NCBI RefSeq assembly: GCF_023061285.1
Contig: NZ_JAKGAM010000019.1
Location: forward strand, 1-64,000
Source: Chromohalobacter nigrandesensis
GTDB taxonomy: Bacteria; Pseudomonadota; Gammaproteobacteria; Pseudomonadales; Halomonadaceae
Length of the DNA: 64,000 nt
Direction: 5' to 3'
Shown here: in pieces, positions 1 through 10,392 of the stretch
How positions within the stretch are numbered: the first letter of the stretch is position 1
Layout: each line of letters starts with the position of its first letter
Made by a program: the position numbers and the translations under genes
The notes under the pieces: model-generated
Seen by the model: the letters and a program-made list of their open reading frames with translations, nothing else
Databases searched by the model: none
Told to the model about the DNA's origin: nothing

Positions 1-161
1 TGCGGCCTGAAGATCAGAAAGCAGCAAGTTACAAGAGCAGGGATGCGGTCTACGGCTAAAATGGCTACCTAGAATAATTTGTTGCGCTTTGGTCGGCTAT
101 GCTCCCCCGGCGGAGCGCATTTCGATAGAATGGCGTTTTTTTCCCGACGGGGATGATCTGA

Positions 162-1142
162 ATGACGATCGGTGATCTGATCCGTTTGCTGAGCGACGGT
201 GAGTATCACTCCGGCGAACAATTGGGCGAGCAACTGGGCGTTTCACGCACGGCGGTCTGGAAGCAGCTCAAAAAGCTGGAGAAAATGGGGTTGCAGCTGG
301 AGGCGGTAAAAGGTCAAGGGTATCGCTTGGCCGCCCCGCTGGACCTATTGTCCGGGCCGGCTATCATCGAGCGCCTGCCGGCAGAACCGCGTCATCATTT
401 GACCCGCCTTTTCGTCGAAGATGCACTACCTTCGACCAACACTTTTTTGCGTGAACGCTTTCAGCAGGGCGCGGGGCATGCCGAGGTATGCTTGGCGGAG
501 AGCCAGGGCGCCGGGCGTGGGCGGCGTGGTCGTCATTGGGTCTGCCCCTGGGGCAGTGGTCTGCTGTTCTCGCTGGGCTGGCGTTTCGATGAAGGTGCGT
601 CGGCGTTGGAAGGCTTGAGTCTGGCCGTGGGCGTGGTGCTGGCCGAAGTGCTGGAACGTCTCTGCGTACCTGTGGTGCTTAAATGGCCCAATGACGTATT
701 GTTGCAGCGTGGCGATAGCACCGCAAAGTTGGCCGGCATCCTACTGGAGGTGAGTGGTGATGTTGCCGGCCCCTGTGAGGTCGTCATCGGCATTGGGTTC
801 AATGTCGCCTTGCCTACCGCCGCAAGAGATAGCGTGGACCAGCCCGTTGCCGCTCTGCATGACGTAAGGTCCGATATTACGCGCAATGACCTGTCTGCAT
901 CGTTGGTCGAGGCCCTGCTGGGAATGTTGCCTCTTTTCGAGCAGCATGGCTTCGAGCCGTGGCGTAATGCGTGGAACAGTCGCAATGCCTATGCAGGGCG
1001 CGAGGTGGATGTCACTCAGGGTGGGCATACCTATGCGGCTGTTGCCAAGGGCGTGGACGCCACCGGGAACTTGCAAGTCGATGTGAATGGCGAAGTCCGG
1101 CTGTTAGCCGGTGGTGAAATCAGCTTGCGCGTGCGCTCATGA
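162..1142 (+). CDS. birA: Bifunctional biotin-[acetyl-CoA-carboxylase] ligase / biotin operon repressor BirA
   Basis: The 326-residue protein activates biotin to biotinyl-AMP and transfers it to the biotin carboxyl carrier protein; with an N-terminal winged helix it is also expected to repress biotin synthesis genes. Seen: winged helix at about residues 4-60, the adenylate-binding loop GRGRRGR at 118-124, KWPND at 174-178, and the KLAGIL segment with the catalytic-type lysine at 189. Length matches two-domain BirA rather than short, non-regulatory ligases. The ATG is preceded by a purine-rich GGGGATG. The stop overlaps the start of coaX by 4 bp (ATGA), so the two are translationally coupled. 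Confidence 0.95.
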   Translation: MTIGDLIRLLSDGEYHSGEQLGEQLGVSRTAVWKQLKKLEKMGLQLEAVKGQGYRLAAPLDLLSGPAIIERLPAEPRHHLTRLFVEDALPSTNTFLRERFQQGAGHAEVCLAESQGAGRGRRGRHWVCPWGSGLLFSLGWRFDEGASALEGLSLAVGVVLAEVLERLCVPVVLKWPNDVLLQRGDSTAKLAGILLEVSGDVAGPCEVVIGIGFNVALPTAARDSVDQPVAALHDVRSDITRNDLSASLVEALLGMLPLFEQHGFEPWRNAWNSRNAYAGREVDVTQGGHTYAAVAKGVDATGNLQVDVNGEVRLLAGGEISLRVRS

Positions 1143-1978
1143 TTTTAGATCTCGATATCGGCAATACCTTGTCGAAGTGGCGCCTGAAGGATGTCGCGAG
1201 CAGCGAAATTCGTTCTCGAGGGGCCGTCTGGACGCGGGAAGAATGGCGCCCCGGTGCCGACATACCAGATCTCGATGTCGTAGAGGCTGTGCGTATCTCG
1301 AGCGTCGCGCGTGAATCCGTATTGCGCGATACCGTGACGTTACTGCGGCGCCAGGTCGGTGTGGTGCATGTGGCGCGCTCTACCCCCGAAGCGCTTGGTG
1401 TCAGCTGTGGTTACGATGAGCCCGGGCGTCTTGGCGTCGATCGCTGGATGGGGGTGCTTGCCGGCTATCAGTTGACCGGGGGCTGCTGTAGTGTCGATTG
1501 TGGCAGCGCCATCACGATGGATTTTGTGCTGCCCGGTGGGCGCCATCTGGGAGGGTATATCATTCCTGGGCTGCGCTTGATGAAGGAAAGCCTCAAGCTG
1601 GGGACGCGTAACGTGACCATTGATCCCGACAGTGAGGCAGATGAGCTCCTGGCGCCGGGGCACAATACGGTCGAGGCAGTCAATCACGGTATCTATATGT
1701 CGGCGGTGAGCGCTGTTAATCGTATCTATAGCGAAGTGTGCGATCGAGAAGGCGTGGCGCTACCTCTGCTGCTGACAGGAGGTGATGCCCGGGTGGTGTC
1801 ACGCGGGCTGCGTATCCCGCATGCAGTCTGGCCGGATATGGTCTATGCCGGGCTTGAAACATGCTATCCGCTGACGGCGGCGGAGCGCGCTGGGCGACTA
1901 GCAGGGGCGCCGTTGCCGCCTGCTGTTCCACCCCTGGAAAAAGTCCGGGCCGGACTTGCATACTCAATGCTGCTTTGA
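1139..1978 (+). CDS. coaX: Type III pantothenate kinase CoaX
   Basis: This enzyme phosphorylates pantothenate, the first committed step of coenzyme A synthesis. The 279-residue protein has the ASKHA-fold signatures of the type III family: an N-terminal LDIGNT loop at 5-10 with the phosphate-binding aspartate, GVDRWMG in the middle, DCGSAIT as the second nucleotide-binding segment, and GGYIIPGL after it. Type III enzymes do not resemble E. coli CoaA and are not feedback-inhibited by CoA. The birA-coaX pairing is common in pseudomonads and their relatives. A tRNA operon with its own promoter follows. Confidence 0.94.
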   Translation: MILDLDIGNTLSKWRLKDVASSEIRSRGAVWTREEWRPGADIPDLDVVEAVRISSVARESVLRDTVTLLRRQVGVVHVARSTPEALGVSCGYDEPGRLGVDRWMGVLAGYQLTGGCCSVDCGSAITMDFVLPGGRHLGGYIIPGLRLMKESLKLGTRNVTIDPDSEADELLAPGHNTVEAVNHGIYMSAVSAVNRIYSEVCDREGVALPLLLTGGDARVVSRGLRIPHAVWPDMVYAGLETCYPLTAAERAGRLAGAPLPPAVPPLEKVRAGLAYSMLL

Positions 1979-2042
1979 CACAATATTGCGCGTTTCGAGT
2001 CGACGGGCTCATGGCGAGAGAAAAGCATTGTAAATTAAGTGC

Positions 2043-2070
2043 TTGACACAATTCTCAAAAGCCGTATAAT
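2043..2070 (+). promoter_or_regulatory. Sigma-70 promoter of the tRNA operon
   Basis: TTGACA at 2043-2048 and TATAAT at 2065-2070 match the consensus exactly, with a 16-bp spacer, and lie just upstream of tRNA-Tyr. The predicted transcription start falls only a few bases before the tRNA 5' end. Confidence 0.85.
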
Positions 2071-2083
2071 TCGTCGCCACGTT

Positions 2084-2167
<84 letters not shown>

Positions 2168-2217
2168 GATCATATGCTTGACCGTCAGTCCGTAGGGCAC
2201 AAGCGACGAGTGGGCAG

Positions 2218-2291
<74 letters not shown>

Positions 2292-2297
2292 GATTAT

Positions 2298-2372
2298 GCT
2301 CATGTAGCTCAGGGGTAGAGCACACCCTTGGTAAGGGTGAGGTCGACGGTTCAAATCCGTCCATGAGCTCCA
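2298..2372 (+). tRNA. tRNA-Thr (anticodon GGT)
   Basis: A 75-nt tRNA. The acceptor GCTCATG pairs with CATGAGC, the anticodon GGT is at 2330-2332 in a CACCC/GGGTG stem, and CCA is encoded. It follows tRNA-Gly after 6 bp. In E. coli and many relatives tufB comes next; here it does not. Confidence 0.97.
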
Positions 2373-2417
2373 TTGTTGGGCGAGGCTAGTTTCTCGTCTT
2401 GATACGATACAATTGGG

Positions 2418-2446
2418 TTGCCTTCCTGGTTGTAGTTAGCTAACAT
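2418..2446 (+). promoter_or_regulatory. Possible promoter for tRNA-Trp-secE-nusG
   Basis: TTGCCT (2418-2423) and TAACAT (2441-2446) are separated by 17 bp in the gap between tRNA-Thr and tRNA-Trp. The match is moderate, so read-through from the upstream tRNA promoter is an alternative. The -10 overlaps the perfect 10-bp palindrome GTTAGCTAAC (2435-2444). Confidence 0.4.
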
Positions 2447-2500
2447 GACGCGCGCTGTAGCAAAACGCTACCGGTGGAGTGTCAGGTTGCAGGGCAGTAT

Positions 2501-2576
<76 letters not shown>

Positions 2577-2648
2577 GCCTTCCTCAGTGCTGGTTCTTCC
2601 TTTATTCTTTCTTGTTACGCTTGCCGCGCCTTTAGGAGTTCCTTTTCC

Positions 2649-3017
2649 ATGAAACAAAGCGCCGAGGTGCAAGAGTCGCGTTTCGATGCGGCTAGATGGG
2701 CGGTCGCCGTCGTTCTTGTCGTTGTGGCGGTGGCAGGCAATGCGTATTTTGCCGATCAAGCGCTGCTGTATCGCGTCATAGGCGTCGTTGTGCTTGGTGT
2801 GGCCGCTGCAGCAGTGGCCTTGACCACGACCAAGGGGCGCGAATTGACAGAGCTGGCGCGTGGGTCGCGTAAGGAAATCCAGCGTGTAGTGTGGCCGACG
2901 CGTCCCGAGACTATTCAGACTACTGCGATCGTCTTGGTGGCCGTGGTGTTGGTCGGCATTCTCTTGTGGCTGATCGATACGCTTCTCGGCTGGGCCATGT
3001 CCGGCATCATAGGTTAG
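2649..3017 (+). CDS. secE: Preprotein translocase subunit SecE
   Basis: SecE is the small membrane subunit that clamps SecY in the SecYEG channel. The start chosen is the ATG at 2649 because it follows an AGGAG at 2634-2638; it gives 122 residues. Three hydrophobic segments are visible (about 16-34, 40-58 and 94-115), as in the E. coli type; many bacteria have only one. The amphipathic signature [13 protein letters not shown] precedes the last membrane segment. nusG follows 8 bp after the stop. Confidence 0.95.
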   Translation: MKQSAEVQESRFDAARWAVAVVLVVVAVAGNAYFADQALLYRVIGVVVLGVAAAAVALTTTKGRELTELARGSRKEIQRVVWPTRPETIQTTAIVLVAVVLVGILLWLIDTLLGWAMSGIIG

Positions 3018-3025
3018 GAGTTTTC

Positions 3026-3559
3026 ATGTCCAAGCGTTGGTACGTTGTCCACGCCTACTCCGGTTTCGAAAAGCATGTGATGCGTTCTCTCAATGAGCGC
3101 GTCAAGATGTATGGCATGGAAGATCAGTTTGGCGAAATTCTGGTGCCGACCGAAGAAGTCGTCGAGATGCGCGACGGTAAGCGCCGCAAGAGCGAGCGCA
3201 AGTTCTATCCCGGCTATGTACTGGTCGAGATGGAAATGACCGACGCCACCTGGCACTTGGTGAATGAGACACCGCGTGTCATGGGGTTCATTGGCGGTAC
3301 CCCGGAAAAGCCGGCGCCGATTACGCAAAAAGAAGCGGATGGCATCTTGCGTCGCGTGCAGGATGGTACGGACAAGCCGCGTCCCAAAACGCTCTTCGAT
3401 CCGGGCGAAACCGTGCGTGTCGTGGATGGCCCTTTTGCCGATTTCAACGGCGTAGTGGAAGAGGTCAACTACGAGAAAAGCCGCTTGCATGTCAGCGTGC
3501 TGATCTTCGGGCGCTCGACGCCGGTCGAACTCGAGTTCGCTCAGGTCGAAAAAGACTGA
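3026..3559 (+). CDS. nusG: Transcription termination/antitermination protein NusG
   Basis: NusG binds the RNA polymerase clamp to suppress pausing, and links the polymerase to Rho or to ribosomal S10. The 177-residue protein begins [11 protein letters not shown], typical of the NGN domain, and ends in a KOW domain (about 125-177, with [14 protein letters not shown]). The ATG at 3026 has AGGAG 6 bp upstream; the open frame extends further 5' but overlaps secE, so the internal start is preferred. Confidence 0.96.
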   Translation: MSKRWYVVHAYSGFEKHVMRSLNERVKMYGMEDQFGEILVPTEEVVEMRDGKRRKSERKFYPGYVLVEMEMTDATWHLVNETPRVMGFIGGTPEKPAPITQKEADGILRRVQDGTDKPRPKTLFDPGETVRVVDGPFADFNGVVEEVNYEKSRLHVSVLIFGRSTPVELEFAQVEKD

Positions 3560-3569
3560 ATTCAAGACG

Positions 3570-3662
3570 CCGGCTCGGTAGTAGCCGGTGCATGTCGTAA
3601 AGACCTTCGGGTCTTGTTGAAACGGGGAGCCGCAAGGCGTTAGCACCCAACTGGAGTCCAAT
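3570..3662 (+). promoter_or_regulatory. Structured leader of the L11 operon (possible L1 binding site)
   Basis: Seen: a CCGGCT/AGCCGG hairpin (3570-3588), a perfect AGACC-TTCG-GGTCT tetraloop hairpin (3601-3614), then a GGGGAGCC...GGCGTTAGCACCC fold (3624-3647) just before rplK. In enterobacteria, L1 represses this operon by binding a leader with a GGGAGCC-containing loop that mimics its 23S rRNA site; the resemblance here is by eye only. Confidence 0.4.
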
Positions 3663-4094
3663 ATGGCGAAAAAAGTACAGGCCTATATCAAGCTGCAGGT
3701 CGCAGCGGGTAAGGCCAATCCGAGTCCCCCCGTGGGCCCCGCGCTGGGTCAGCACGGCGTTAATATCATGGAGTTCTGCAAGACGTTTAACGCCGAGACT
3801 CAGGATATTGAGCCGGGTCTTCCGACGCCGGTCGTGATCACGGTCTATTCTGATCGCAGCTTCACGTTCATCACCAAGACGCCGCCCGCAGCAGTGCTGT
3901 TGAAGAAAGCAGCGGGAATCAAGTCAGGCTCTGGCGTGCCGAACAAGACCAAGGTCGGTACCGTGACACGTGAGCAGCTGGAAGAAATTGCCAAGACCAA
4001 GGAGCCTGATTTGACGGCTTCGGACCTTGATGCAGCTGTCCGTACCATCGCAGGCAGTGCCCGTAGCATGGGTCTCAACGTGGAGGGTCTCTGA
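3663..4094 (+). CDS. rplK: 50S ribosomal protein L11
   Basis: L11 forms the GTPase-associated centre with 23S rRNA and L10-L12. The 143-residue protein shows the N-terminal [20 protein letters not shown], the conserved proline-rich part of the domain contacted by elongation factors, and a C-terminal RNA-binding domain ending in the [12 protein letters not shown] segment. Start is ATG with GGAG about 7 bp upstream. rplA follows after 2 bp, suggesting coupling. Confidence 0.97.
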   Translation: MAKKVQAYIKLQVAAGKANPSPPVGPALGQHGVNIMEFCKTFNAETQDIEPGLPTPVVITVYSDRSFTFITKTPPAAVLLKKAAGIKSGSGVPNKTKVGTVTREQLEEIAKTKEPDLTASDLDAAVRTIAGSARSMGLNVEGL

Positions 4095-4096
4095 TC

Positions 4097-4789
4097 ATGG
4101 CCAAGCTTACCAAGCGCGCACAGATGCTCAGCGAAAAGGTAGACAGCTCCAAGGTATATAACCTGGAAGAAGCTGTTGCCCTTTTGTCTGAAGTGTCTAC
4201 GGTCAAGTTCAAGGAATCCGTCGAGGTATCGATCAATCTCGGCGTTGATCCGCGTAAATCCGACCAAGTTGTACGTGGCGCAACCGTCATGCCTAACGGT
4301 ACGGGCAAGACCGCTCGTGTTGCTGTCTTTGCGCAAGGCGCTGCTGCCGATGCCGCGAAAGAGGCTGGCGCCGATGTCGTGGGAATGGACGAGCTGGCAG
4401 CTGACGTCAAGAAAGGCAATATGGATTTCGATGTGGTGATTGCCGCACCGGACGCCATGCGTGTCGTTGGGCAACTTGGCCAGATTCTCGGTCCACGTGG
4501 GCTGATGCCCAACCCCAAGGTCGGTACCGTAACGCCTGATGTCGCCACTGCCGTGAAGAACGCGAAGGCAGGCCAGGTGCGCTTCCGTACCGACAAGAAC
4601 GGCATCATTCACGCCGCCATCGGTAAGGTGGATTTCGACGCTAGTGCTATCAAGGGCAACCTCGATGCATTGATCGGTGATCTCAAGCGTCTCAAGCCGA
4701 GTACTTCCAAGGGCATCTACTTCAAGAAAATCACCCTGTCCACTACCATGGGACCAGGGTTGACTGTGGATCACACACCTTTCGTGTGA
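4097..4789 (+). CDS. rplA: 50S ribosomal protein L1
   Basis: The 230-residue protein builds the L1 stalk that guides deacylated tRNA out of the E site, and is the usual translational repressor of rplKA. Seen: GVDPRKSDQ near residue 50, and [16 protein letters not shown] at about 130, both family signatures. No clear Shine-Dalgarno precedes the ATG, which lies 2 bp after the rplK stop, so translation probably depends on coupling. Confidence 0.97.
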   Translation: MAKLTKRAQMLSEKVDSSKVYNLEEAVALLSEVSTVKFKESVEVSINLGVDPRKSDQVVRGATVMPNGTGKTARVAVFAQGAAADAAKEAGADVVGMDELAADVKKGNMDFDVVIAAPDAMRVVGQLGQILGPRGLMPNPKVGTVTPDVATAVKNAKAGQVRFRTDKNGIIHAAIGKVDFDASAIKGNLDALIGDLKRLKPSTSKGIYFKKITLSTTMGPGLTVDHTPFV

Positions 4790-5051
4790 GTCACGGAAAA
4801 AGGCAGTAACTTTGCGGTCCCCGTACACGACGCTTAGACGTGGCGGCGGGGCACCGTCAAAGACCGCAGGTGCCGTGCTTCTTCGAGAGGCGCGGCTTAA
4901 TGGAGATCAAGAGCCGCCTGCGCAGATGGTGTAGCCGCCAGTCTTCTGGTGAGCACCATCATCCCGGCCCCCTCTCGCGGCAAGCGAAGATAGGGGAGAT
5001 GGTAACCACTGGAACGCCCTCTCAGGCGTCCGGTACGAAGGAGTGATCACT
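4790..5051 (+). promoter_or_regulatory. rplJ leader (L10 leader type)
   Basis: The 262-nt gap between rplA and rplJ is unusually long for this block and rich in pairing, for example CCCC/GGGG arms around 4974-5007 and a hairpin at 5011-5031 (ACGCC/GGCGT, loop CTCTCA) just before the ribosome binding site. In gammaproteobacteria the L10-(L12)4 complex represses translation by binding this leader. I cannot confirm the exact L10 motif by eye. Confidence 0.5.
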
Positions 5052-5555
5052 GTGCCATTAGCACTCGAAGGCAAGAAAGCGATCGTTGCCGAGGTCAGTG
5101 AAGCTGCACAAGATGCGCTCTCCGTCGTCGTTGCCGATTCTCGCGGTGTGGCGGTAAGCGCCATGACCGATCTGCGCAAGCAGGCACGCGAGAATGGTGT
5201 GCAGATTCGTGTTGTGCGCAACACGCTGGCACGCCGCGCCCTCGAAGGTACTCCTTGGGAGTGCCTCAACGAGACTTTCTCGGGTCCGACCATGCTGGCC
5301 TTTTCCTATGAGCATCCGGGCGCTGCCGCTCGCCTGTTCAAGGAGTTCGCCAAAAATGAGAAAGATTTCGAGATTAAGGCGCTGGCATACGAAGGCGAGT
5401 TCATCCCGGCTTCCGATCTTGATCGCCTGGCGACGCTGCCGACACATGATGAAGCCATCGCCAAGCTGATGTCCGTCATGAAGGAAGCATCGGCTGGCAA
5501 GCTGGTTCGTACACTCGCTGCGTTGCGTGACCAAAAGCAGGAAGAAGCTGCCTAA
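5052..5555 (+). CDS. rplJ: 50S ribosomal protein L10
   Basis: L10 anchors L7/L12 dimers on the ribosome. I choose the GTG at 5052 (167 residues, starting [12 protein letters not shown]) because AAGGAG at 5038-5043 is 8 bp upstream and the N-terminus aligns with the known L10 start; a GTG at 5043 overlaps the Shine-Dalgarno. Seen: [17 protein letters not shown] and the C-terminal helix ending [13 protein letters not shown] that binds L12. The reading frame and length are normal. Confidence 0.96.
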   Translation: MPLALEGKKAIVAEVSEAAQDALSVVVADSRGVAVSAMTDLRKQARENGVQIRVVRNTLARRALEGTPWECLNETFSGPTMLAFSYEHPGAAARLFKEFAKNEKDFEIKALAYEGEFIPASDLDRLATLPTHDEAIAKLMSVMKEASAGKLVRTLAALRDQKQEEAA

Positions 5556-5638
5556 AGGCAGACTGAACCGCACTGGCACCAATACTGTATCAATGAGCCC
5601 TCATAATATGAGGCTCCCGCAAAGTTAGGAATTTGACA

Positions 5639-6010
5639 ATGGCACTGACTCAAGAAGATATCATCAACGCCGTCGCCGAAATGTCCGTCATGGAAGTGGC
5701 TGAGCTAGTTTCCGCGATGGAAGAGAAGTTCGGTGTTTCTGCGGCTGCCGCTGTTGTGGCTGGCCCGGGTGGCGGCGAAGGCGAAGAGGTTGAAGAGCAG
5801 ACTGAGTTCGACCTGGTGCTGACTGGCGCTGGTGAGAAGAAGGTCAACGTCATCAAGGTGGTTCGTGAAATCACCGGTCTGGGCCTCAAGGAAGCCAAGG
5901 CAGCCGTCGACGGTGTCCCGGCAACCCTCAAAGAAGGCATGTCCAAGGAAGATGGCGAAGAAGCCAAGACCAAGTTGGAAGAAGCTGGCGCATCCGTGGA
6001 ACTCAAGTAA
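5639..6010 (+). CDS. rplL: 50S ribosomal protein L7/L12
   Basis: The acidic, multicopy stalk protein recruits translation factors. The 123-residue product has an N-terminal dimerisation helix ([19 protein letters not shown]), an alanine/glycine hinge at about 38-52, and a C-terminal domain with [20 protein letters not shown], the factor-binding helix region. The ATG at 5639 is preferred over an in-frame TTG two codons earlier because AGGA lies 8 bp upstream. Confidence 0.97.
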   Translation: MALTQEDIINAVAEMSVMEVAELVSAMEEKFGVSAAAAVVAGPGGGEGEEVEEQTEFDLVLTGAGEKKVNVIKVVREITGLGLKEAKAAVDGVPATLKEGMSKEDGEEAKTKLEEAGASVELK

Positions 6011-6050
6011 TTCCGGTGACCATGGCTTTACGCGCTGCGTGAGCTTCATG

Positions 6051-6084
6051 GCTGGCGGCGGGCTTTCCCGCTGCCGGCCTTTTT
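6051..6084 (+). terminator. rplL-rpoB attenuator (partial terminator)
   Basis: A 12-bp stem, GCTGGCGGCGGG (6051-6062) with CCCGCTGCCGGC (6067-6078), two of the pairs being G-U, and a CTTT loop is followed by CTTTTTC (6079-6085). An attenuator at this place is known in E. coli, where it lowers rpoBC transcription relative to rplJL. Confidence 0.75.
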
Positions 6085-6130
6085 CTGTTGCTGCTAGCCA
6101 GAATGCCAGATGTCTGAAGAGACGAATTCC

Positions 6131-6193
6131 GACGGCGAGCTCTCGTAAGAGCTTGCCGTCAGCGCCTGACGGGAAGTCCCTTCAGGCGGCGCC
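6131..6193 (+). other. Two adjacent hairpins in the rplL-rpoB spacer (possible RNase III site)
   Basis: The first is a 13-bp stem with one G-U pair, GACGGCGAGCTCT/AGAGCTTGCCGTC, loop CGTA (6131-6160). The second pairs CCTGA and GGG (6165-6173) with CCC and TCAGG (6178-6186) around an AAGT loop. Neither has a T tract. E. coli processes this spacer with RNase III, which makes cleavage here plausible. Confidence 0.5.
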
Positions 6194-6237
6194 GACCACG
6201 CACCGGTCACCCAAGGTGAACAAGCTGGGGAATACAG

Positions 6238-9200
6238 ATGGCTTACTCATACACTGAGAAAAAACGCATCCGCAAGGATTTCGGCAAACTGCCACAAGTA
6301 ATGGATGTGCCTTACCTGCTGGCCATTCAGCTTGATTCCTACTACGACTTCCTCCAGCAGGACCGGGCGATTGAAGAACGCCTCGACGTCGGCTTGCATG
6401 CTGCTTTCAAGTCCGTGTTCCCTATCGAGAGCTTTTCCGGCAATGCCGCTCTCGAGTATGTCAGCTACCGCTTTGGCACATCGGCATTCGATGTCAAGGA
6501 ATGCCAGCTGCGTGGCGTGACCTATTCGGCGCCGCTGCGGGTCAAGGTGCGCTTGATCATCTACGATAAGGACTCGTCCAACAAGGCGATCAAGGACATT
6601 AAAGAGCAGGAAGTCTACATGGGGGAAATCCCCCTGATGACTGAAAACGGTACCTTCGTCGTCAATGGTACCGAACGTGTCATCGTCTCCCAGCTCCACC
6701 GCTCGCCGGGAGTGTTCTTCGACCACGACAAGGGCAAGAGTCACTCGTCCGGTAAGCTGCTGTACTCCGCGCGTATCATCCCGTATCGCGGCTCTTGGCT
6801 GGATTTCGAGTTCGATCCCAAGGACAACGTCTACGTCCGTATCGACCGTCGCCGCAAGCTGCCGGCCACGGTATTGCTGCGCGCGTTAGGCATGAGTGCC
6901 GAGGAGATCCTCGAGACGTTCTTCGACACCAGTATCTTTCATATCGAGAAGAAGGGTTTCAGCGTCGAGCTGGTGCCGTCACGGCTGCGTGGTGAAACGG
7001 CAACCTTCGATATTCAGGATGGTGAAGGCAACCTCATCGTCGAGGAAGGTCGCCGGATTACCCAGAAGCATATTCGCCAGATGGAAAAAGCCGGCCTTGA
7101 GCGTCTCGATGTGCCGATGGAATATCTGTTCGGCAAGACGCTGGCCAAGGATCAGGTCGATCCGAATACCGGTGAGCTGGTGTGCGAATGCAATACGGAA
7201 ATCACCCCTGAGTTGCTTGAAACGCTTGGCCAGGCGGGCATTACCACGCTCGAGACGTTGTATACCAACGATCTCGACGCGGGCTCGTTTATCTCCGATA
7301 CGCTGAAGATCGATACCACGCGCTCTCAACTCGAGGCACTGGTCGAGATCTATCGCATGATGCGCCCCGGGGAGCCGCCGACCAAGGAAGCAGCCGAGAC
7401 GCTGTTCCACAATCTGTTCTTCACCGAGGACCGCTACGACCTGTCGGGCGTCGGTCGCATGAAATTCAATCGCCGCCTGCGTCATGAAGGGGACAAGGGC
7501 TCCGGGATTCTCGATAAACCGGATATCCTCGACGTCCTGCGGGAAATGATCAATATCCGTAACGGCTTTGGTGACGTCGATGATATCGACCACCTGGGCA
7601 ACCGCCGTATTCGTTGCGTCGGCGAGATGGCGGAAAACCAGTTCCGCGTAGGGCTGGTGCGCGTCGAGCGCGCGGTCAAGGAGCGTCTCTCCATGGCGGA
7701 GAGTGAAGGCCTGATGCCGCAGGATTTGATCAATGCCAAGCCGGTGGCAGCCGCAGTGAAGGAGTTCTTCGGTTCTTCGCAGCTGTCCCAGTTCATGGAC
7801 CAGAACAACCCGCTCTCCGAGGTCACGCACAAGCGCCGTGTTTCCGCGCTGGGGCCGGGTGGCTTGACCCGCGAGCGTGCCGGCTTCGAAGTGCGCGACG
7901 TTCACGCCACGCACTACGGGCGTCTGTGCCCGATCGAAACGCCGGAAGGTCCTAATATCGGCCTGATCAACTCGCTGGCGACTTACAGTCACACCAATAG
8001 CTACGGCTTCCTGGAAACACCGTATCGCAAGGTGAGTGACCGTCAGGTTACCGACGAGGTCGTGCATCTGTCGGCCATTGAGGAGGGTGACTTCGTTATC
8101 GCCCAGGCGTCGGCGACGGTGGACGAAGATGGCAAGTTGGTCGACGACCTGGTTCAGGTACGCCACCGCGGCGAGACGACCTTCATGGCACCGGATAAGG
8201 TCACGTTGATGGACGTGTCGCCGCGTCAGGTAGTTTCCGTGGCTGCAGCGTTGATCCCGTTCCTCGAGCACGATGACGCCAACCGTGCCTTGATGGGCTC
8301 GAACATGCAGCGTCAGGCCGTGCCGACCCTGCGTGCCGAGAAGCCGCTGGTCGGTACGGGCATGGAGCGTTTCGTGGCGCGCGACTCCGGTGTCTGTGCG
8401 ATCGCACGGCGCGGCGGAGTGATCGACTCGGTCGATGCCAAACGCATCGTGGTACGCATCAACGAAGATGAGATCATCGGCGGTGAAGCGGGCGTCGATA
8501 TCTACAATCTCACCAAGTACCTGCGTTCCAACCAGAACACCTGCATGAACCAGCGCCCGATCGTGCGCCCCGGCGACACCGTGGCAAGCGGCGACATCCT
8601 GGCCGATGGGCCTTCCGTCGACATGGGGGATCTGGCACTGGGTCAGAACATGCGCATGGCGTTCATGCCGTGGAACGGCTACAACTTCGAGGATTCCATC
8701 CTCATCTCGGAGCGTGTAGTCGAGGAAGACCGCTTCACCAGTATCCATATCCAGGAGCTGACCTGCGTGTCTCGCGACACCAAGCTGGGCGCTGAGGAAA
8801 TTTCCTCGGACATTCCCAATGTTGGTGAAGCGGCACTCGGCAAGCTCGACGAGGCGGGTATCGTTTATATCGGTGCCGAGGTCGGCCCCGGCGATATCCT
8901 GGTCGGTAAGGTCACGCCCAAGGGAGAGACCCAACTGACGCCTGAAGAGAAGCTGCTACGTGCGATCTTCGGCGAGAAGGCGTCCGACGTGAAAGACACG
9001 TCGCTGCGTACGGCGACGGGAATGAAAGGCACGGTCATCGACGTGCAGGTCTTTACCCGCGATGGTGTCGAGAAGGATTCGCGCGCCCTGTCCATCGAGC
9101 AGAGCCAGCTCGATGAGGTGCGCAAGGATCTTCAGGAAACGTATCGCATTGCCGAAGAAGCTACCTTCGAGCGCCTCAAGCGCACGTTGCTTGGTCAGCC

Positions 9201-10314
9201 GGTCAACGGCGGTCCCAAGCTCAAGAAGGGCGATATCCTCGATGAGGCCTATCTCGAAGAGCTGCCGCGTAGTCAGTGGTTCAAGTTGCGTATGCAGGAC
9301 GAGGCGCTCAACGAGCTCTTGGCCCAGGCCGATGAGCAGTTGGAAAAACGCCGCAAAGAGATGGACGAGCGTTTCGAAGACAAGAAGCGCAAGTTGACTC
9401 AGGGCGACGACCTGGCGCCGGGCGTGCTCAAGATCGTCAAGGTCTACCTCGCCGTGAAGCGGCGCATCCAGTCGGGTGACAAGATGGCTGGCCGCCACGG
9501 TAACAAGGGTGTCATTTCATCGATCATGCCCGTCGAGGATATGCCGTTCGATGACAATGGCGAGCCGGTCGACATAGTGCTCAATCCGTTGGGTGTGCCC
9601 TCGCGCATGAACGTCGGTCAGGTCCTCGAGACGCACCTGGGGATGGCGGCCTGGGGGCTCGGGGTGAGGGTCGACGAGATGTTGCGCGAGGCACGCCAGC
9701 AGCAGGTGGCGGAGATTCGCGACTTCCTGGGGCAAGTGTACAACACTGCCGAGACGCGCCAGGAAGATATCGACTCGCTCAGCGATGATGAAATCATCAC
9801 CCTGGCGAAGAATCTGCGTAATGGCGTACCAGTGGCGACGCCGGTTTTCGATGGTGCCAAGGAGCACGAAATCAAGCATCTCCTGAGCCTGGCCAACCTG
9901 CCGGATTCCGGCCAGATGACGCTCTACGATGGGCGTACGGGCGAAAACTTCGATCGCCCCGTGACGGTGGGCTACATGTACATGCTCAAGCTCAACCACC
10001 TGGTCGACGACAAGATGCACGCGCGTTCCACCGGCTCGTACTCGCTGGTGACCCAGCAACCGCTGGGCGGCAAGGCACAGTTCGGCGGACAACGCTTTGG
10101 TGAGATGGAGGTCTGGGCGCTGGAAGCCTATGGCGCGGCCTATACCTTGCAGGAAATGCTGACCGTCAAGTCCGACGACGTCGAAGGCCGCACCAAGATG
10201 TACAAGAACATCGTCGACGGCGACCACTCGATGCAGGCAGGCATGCCGGAATCCTTCAACGTATTGGTGAAGGAAATCCGCTCGCTGGGTATTGATATCG
10301 AGCTGGAAGGCTGA
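6238..10314 (+). CDS. rpoB: DNA-directed RNA polymerase subunit beta
   Basis: RpoB forms one half of the catalytic cleft. The 1358-residue protein starts [17 protein letters not shown] and runs to [10 protein letters not shown], a normal gammaproteobacterial length. The rifampicin-binding region ([20 protein letters not shown], then [12 protein letters not shown]) has the sensitive wild-type residues. [13 protein letters not shown], near the active site, is intact. Only a weak GGGG Shine-Dalgarno is seen. rpoC follows after 78 bp containing a GCGGGGCC/GGCCCCGC hairpin (10342-10362) that lacks a T tract. Confidence 0.98.
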   Translation: MAYSYTEKKRIRKDFGKLPQVMDVPYLLAIQLDSYYDFLQQDRAIEERLDVGLHAAFKSVFPIESFSGNAALEYVSYRFGTSAFDVKECQLRGVTYSAPLRVKVRLIIYDKDSSNKAIKDIKEQEVYMGEIPLMTENGTFVVNGTERVIVSQLHRSPGVFFDHDKGKSHSSGKLLYSARIIPYRGSWLDFEFDPKDNVYVRIDRRRKLPATVLLRALGMSAEEILETFFDTSIFHIEKKGFSVELVPSRLRGETATFDIQDGEGNLIVEEGRRITQKHIRQMEKAGLERLDVPMEYLFGKTLAKDQVDPNTGELVCECNTEITPELLETLGQAGITTLETLYTNDLDAGSFISDTLKIDTTRSQLEALVEIYRMMRPGEPPTKEAAETLFHNLFFTEDRYDLSGVGRMKFNRRLRHEGDKGSGILDKPDILDVLREMINIRNGFGDVDDIDHLGNRRIRCVGEMAENQFRVGLVRVERAVKERLSMAESEGLMPQDLINAKPVAAAVKEFFGSSQLSQFMDQNNPLSEVTHKRRVSALGPGGLTRERAGFEVRDVHATHYGRLCPIETPEGPNIGLINSLATYSHTNSYGFLETPYRKVSDRQVTDEVVHLSAIEEGDFVIAQASATVDEDGKLVDDLVQVRHRGETTFMAPDKVTLMDVSPRQVVSVAAALIPFLEHDDANRALMGSNMQRQAVPTLRAEKPLVGTGMERFVARDSGVCAIARRGGVIDSVDAKRIVVRINEDEIIGGEAGVDIYNLTKYLRSNQNTCMNQRPIVRPGDTVASGDILADGPSVDMGDLALGQNMRMAFMPWNGYNFEDSILISERVVEEDRFTSIHIQELTCVSRDTKLGAEEISSDIPNVGEAALGKLDEAGIVYIGAEVGPGDILVGKVTPKGETQLTPEEKLLRAIFGEKASDVKDTSLRTATGMKGTVIDVQVFTRDGVEKDSRALSIEQSQLDEVRKDLQETYRIAEEATFERLKRTLLGQPVNGGPKLKKGDILDEAYLEELPRSQWFKLRMQDEALNELLAQADEQLEKRRKEMDERFEDKKRKLTQGDDLAPGVLKIVKVYLAVKRRIQSGDKMAGRHGNKGVISSIMPVEDMPFDDNGEPVDIVLNPLGVPSRMNVGQVLETHLGMAAWGLGVRVDEMLREARQQQVAEIRDFLGQVYNTAETRQEDIDSLSDDEIITLAKNLRNGVPVATPVFDGAKEHEIKHLLSLANLPDSGQMTLYDGRTGENFDRPVTVGYMYMLKLNHLVDDKMHARSTGSYSLVTQQPLGGKAQFGGQRFGEMEVWALEAYGAAYTLQEMLTVKSDDVEGRTKMYKNIVDGDHSMQAGMPESFNVLVKEIRSLGIDIELEG

Positions 10315-10392
10315 GCGTTTCACGCTGACGAATGACGGTCCGCGGGGCCCTACAGGCCCCGCTCATGACAACTCCGCTACGGAGCCGACCCC

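Noticed and set aside
1..161. Promoter or rRNA end upstream of birA
   Set aside because: A TAGAAT at 126-131 lacks a matching -35, and the first bases match no rRNA or tRNA sequence I recognise.
6979..8934. 651-codon open frame antisense to rpoB
   Set aside because: Mirror frame of a GC-rich, highly conserved gene; no domain, and the sense frame is clearly RpoB.
10342..10362. rpoB-rpoC hairpin GCGGGGCC/GGCCCCGC as a terminator
   Set aside because: No T tract follows, and rpoB-rpoC are expected to be cotranscribed; at most it is an RNA processing or stability element.
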